From: Caldilineaceae bacterium SB0661_bin_32
GTDB lineage: Bacteria; Chloroflexota; Anaerolineae; Caldilineales; Caldilineaceae
DNA length: 64,000 nt
NCBI GenBank assembly: GCA_009841235.1
Contig: VXMH01000028.1
Coordinates: 90,309-154,308 of the forward strand
Reading direction: 5' to 3'
Under the pieces are notes generated by a model, which saw only the letters and a list, made by a program, of their open reading frames with translations, was not told the DNA's origin and ran no database searches. Below, piece after piece: positions 62,855-64,000 of this stretch (its first letter is position 1; each line of letters opens with the position of its first letter). The position numbers and the translations under genes were made by a program.

Positions 62855-62881
62855 CTGGCTGACGTGAGCCACGTCAGCCAG
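62855..62881. terminator. Strong bidirectional stem-loop between convergent genes
   Basis: CTGGCTGACGT at 62855-62865 pairs perfectly with ACGTCAGCCAG at 62871-62881, loop GAGCC. It lies between the ends of the flavoprotein (+) and isomerase (-) genes, about 85 and 41 nt away. T-rich sequence follows only loosely (GTTTTTGCTC at 62899), so the termination mechanism is uncertain. Confidence 0.6.
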
Positions 62882-62921
62882 GAGTGAACGCCGTTATGTT
62901 TTTGCTCTTCAGAAGGTGTTG

Positions 62922-63818
62922 CTATTCACCGTCCCCGCGCTCGGCGCCGGCGATGCGTTCCTGCAGCGCGGCCGTCTGTTCCATCTGTTTCATAAAGTGG
63001 ATCGAGCTCTTCACCAGGGTCTTCCAGTCCGGCCTGGCCGGCACGGCATCGAGCGACAGATAGCCACTATACCCCATCGTATTCAGAGTCCTGACGACCT
63101 GCAGAAAATCGATATGCCCGGTTCCTGGCGCCTGGCGGTTGTTGTCGGCGAGATGAATACTCATGAGGCTGTCACCGGCCAGCCGCAATGTATCGGTCAG
63201 GGCGCCATCCTCGATATTGACGTGAAAGAAGTCGGCAAGCACGCCTACGTTGTCCGCCCCGATCTCGTCTGCGATGCTCTTCGCCTCCACAACGCTGTTG
63301 AGGAAACCGGCATAACCCTCAAAGCGGTTGATCGGCTCGATTGCCACTCTGACACCGCGCGGCGCAGCGTAGGCGCCGATTTCACGCGTTGACTTTACAA
63401 AGTTGCGCCGCAGGACGGGTCGCGGCACGCTCGTGACGGGGTATTCACTTTGGGGTGGGACGGCGGCAATTTCGATGAGAGGCGGCTCGTCGAGACTGGC
63501 CGCCAAGTCAACGCATTTCTGTGTATACTGCACAGCGTAGTCGCGCACCGACTCATCGCTCGATGCGAGATCGCGGACTTCACCGGCGTGCCAGCCGCCC
63601 CAGGCGCAGATGAGCGCCGGTATCTTCAAACCCAGGGAGGCCGCCATTGACGCCACTTCATTGAACAACCGCGGGTCTATCCGGTCCGGCTCCGCATCCA
63701 GATCGACGCCATCGTAGCCAGCGTCGGCCACCGTCTCCAGTACCTCTCGCGGCCTCTCCCAGACGTTACCTCCGTCGCCTGCCAGCGTGACCAGGATAAC
63801 CGAGTACTTTTGTGCCAT
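62922..63818 (-). CDS. Sugar phosphate isomerase/epimerase-like TIM barrel, second
   Basis: A 298-residue AP_endonuc_2 barrel. Metal-ligand candidates lie in V-A-I-E-P-I-N-R, L-A-D-F-F-H-V-N, I-H-L-A-D-N-N-R and S-L-D-A-V-P, so the second-to-last and last positions differ from the isomerase at 32.5 kb. It resembles hydroxypyruvate isomerase/tagatose epimerase-like proteins. Only distantly related to the one at 32.5 kb. Confidence 0.88.
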   Translation of the reverse strand: MAQKYSVILVTLAGDGGNVWERPREVLETVADAGYDGVDLDAEPDRIDPRLFNEVASMAASLGLKIPALICAWGGWHAGEVRDLASSDESVRDYAVQYTQKCVDLAASLDEPPLIEIAAVPPQSEYPVTSVPRPVLRRNFVKSTREIGAYAAPRGVRVAIEPINRFEGYAGFLNSVVEAKSIADEIGADNVGVLADFFHVNIEDGALTDTLRLAGDSLMSIHLADNNRQAPGTGHIDFLQVVRTLNTMGYSGYLSLDAVPARPDWKTLVKSSIHFMKQMEQTAALQERIAGAERGDGE

Positions 63819-63844
63819 GGCGTGGCTCTCCGTCGCTATCCGGA

Positions 63845-64000
63845 CTATTGGCCCGGCGTCGGTGTTGCCGTCGGATCTTCCGGCAATTCGGCCGGCGGGG
63901 GGGAGTCCCCATTCGGCGTCTCGGTTGGCGTCGGCGGTTCAGCAGGAGGCGGCTCCGGCGTCTCGGTTGGCGTTGGCGTTTCAGTGGGAGGCAGTTCCGG
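63845..64000 (-). CDS. C-terminus of a Pro/Thr-rich protein (partial)
   Basis: Minus-strand frame open from the right edge to TAG at 63845-63847; 51 residues remain. They consist of repeating P-T-P-T-E-T-P and P-P-P-A-E units ending P-T-P-G-Q. Such low-complexity tails are typical of secreted or wall-spanning extensions in Chloroflexota and Actinobacteria. The folded part lies outside the window. Confidence 0.65.
   Translation of the reverse strand, partial: PELPPTETPTPTETPEPPPAEPPTPTETPNGDSPPPAELPEDPTATPTPGQ

Noticed and set aside
1..64000. CRISPR arrays, rRNA and tRNA genes
   Set aside because: No regularly spaced identical repeats and no cloverleaf with T-loop GTTCGANTC-type signature were found by eye; weak tRNAs could be missed.

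Overview
The window reads as chromosomal DNA of a GC-rich, heterotrophic bacterium, most likely a Chloroflexota (Caldilinea-like) genome. This is inference from gene style: several Dpp/Opp-type ABC transporters with lipoprotein binding proteins, many Gfo/Idh/MocA oxidoreductases, sugar-phosphate isomerase-like TIM barrels, SDRs, a phytanoyl-CoA dioxygenase and an M81 (MlrC) peptidase. No rRNA, tRNA or CRISPR array was seen, so the taxonomy is not proven.

Layout. 1-3.4 kb: CBS-domain proteins, a YqeC/MocA-type molybdenum-cofactor fusion protein, an AAA ATPase and a decayed molybdenum-hydroxylase FAD subunit. 3.4-13.4 kb: an intergenic repeat cluster, then a plus-strand operon (binding lipoprotein, two oxidoreductases flanking an amidohydrolase, two permeases, two ATPases) forming a complete peptide/opine/sugar-type importer with catabolic enzymes. 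13.9-32.5 kb: an accessory, visibly more AT-rich defence island. It holds (a) a complete type III CBASS: CD-NTase, bacterial HORMA (Cap7), TRIP13-like AAA+ (Cap6) and a Cap4-like nuclease-SAVED effector, with a divergent CapH/CapP repressor-protease pair across a shared promoter region; (b) a wrecked tyrosine recombinase; (c) an unrecognised two-helix membrane protein next to an inverted repeat; and (d) a three-gene operon of SNF2-like helicase with DUF3883, DUF1156 DNA methylase and DUF499 ATPase, bracketed by an imperfect 51-bp direct repeat, the right copy of which runs into an IS3-type transposase remnant.

32.5-64 kb: metabolic genes again. These comprise an isomerase, tandem duplicated Cache-like lipoproteins, M81 peptidase, PhyH dioxygenase, two Ldh-family dehydrogenases, a D-2-hydroxyacid dehydrogenase, a ribose-type ABC transporter, RraA-like protein, VOC protein, cytochrome P450, two more Dpp-type transporters (one with a permease-ATPase fusion), a cupin, SDRs, a flavoprotein, another isomerase, and the PT-rich C-terminus of a protein running off the right edge. 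A perfect 16-bp parS-like palindrome lies at 61255-61270, which would place the window in the origin-proximal part of the chromosome if it is functional.

How the genes would work together: the metabolic arms are import-plus-oxidation modules (binding protein, permeases, ATPases, then NAD(P)-linked oxidoreductases and isomerases). In the island, CapH would keep CBASS off until CapP cleaves it. The HORMA/TRIP13 pair would then gate the CD-NTase, and its cyclic oligonucleotide would switch on the Cap4 nuclease. The second operon looks like a modification-linked, ATP-driven anti-phage system of a type I recognise from defence islands but cannot assign to a characterised system.
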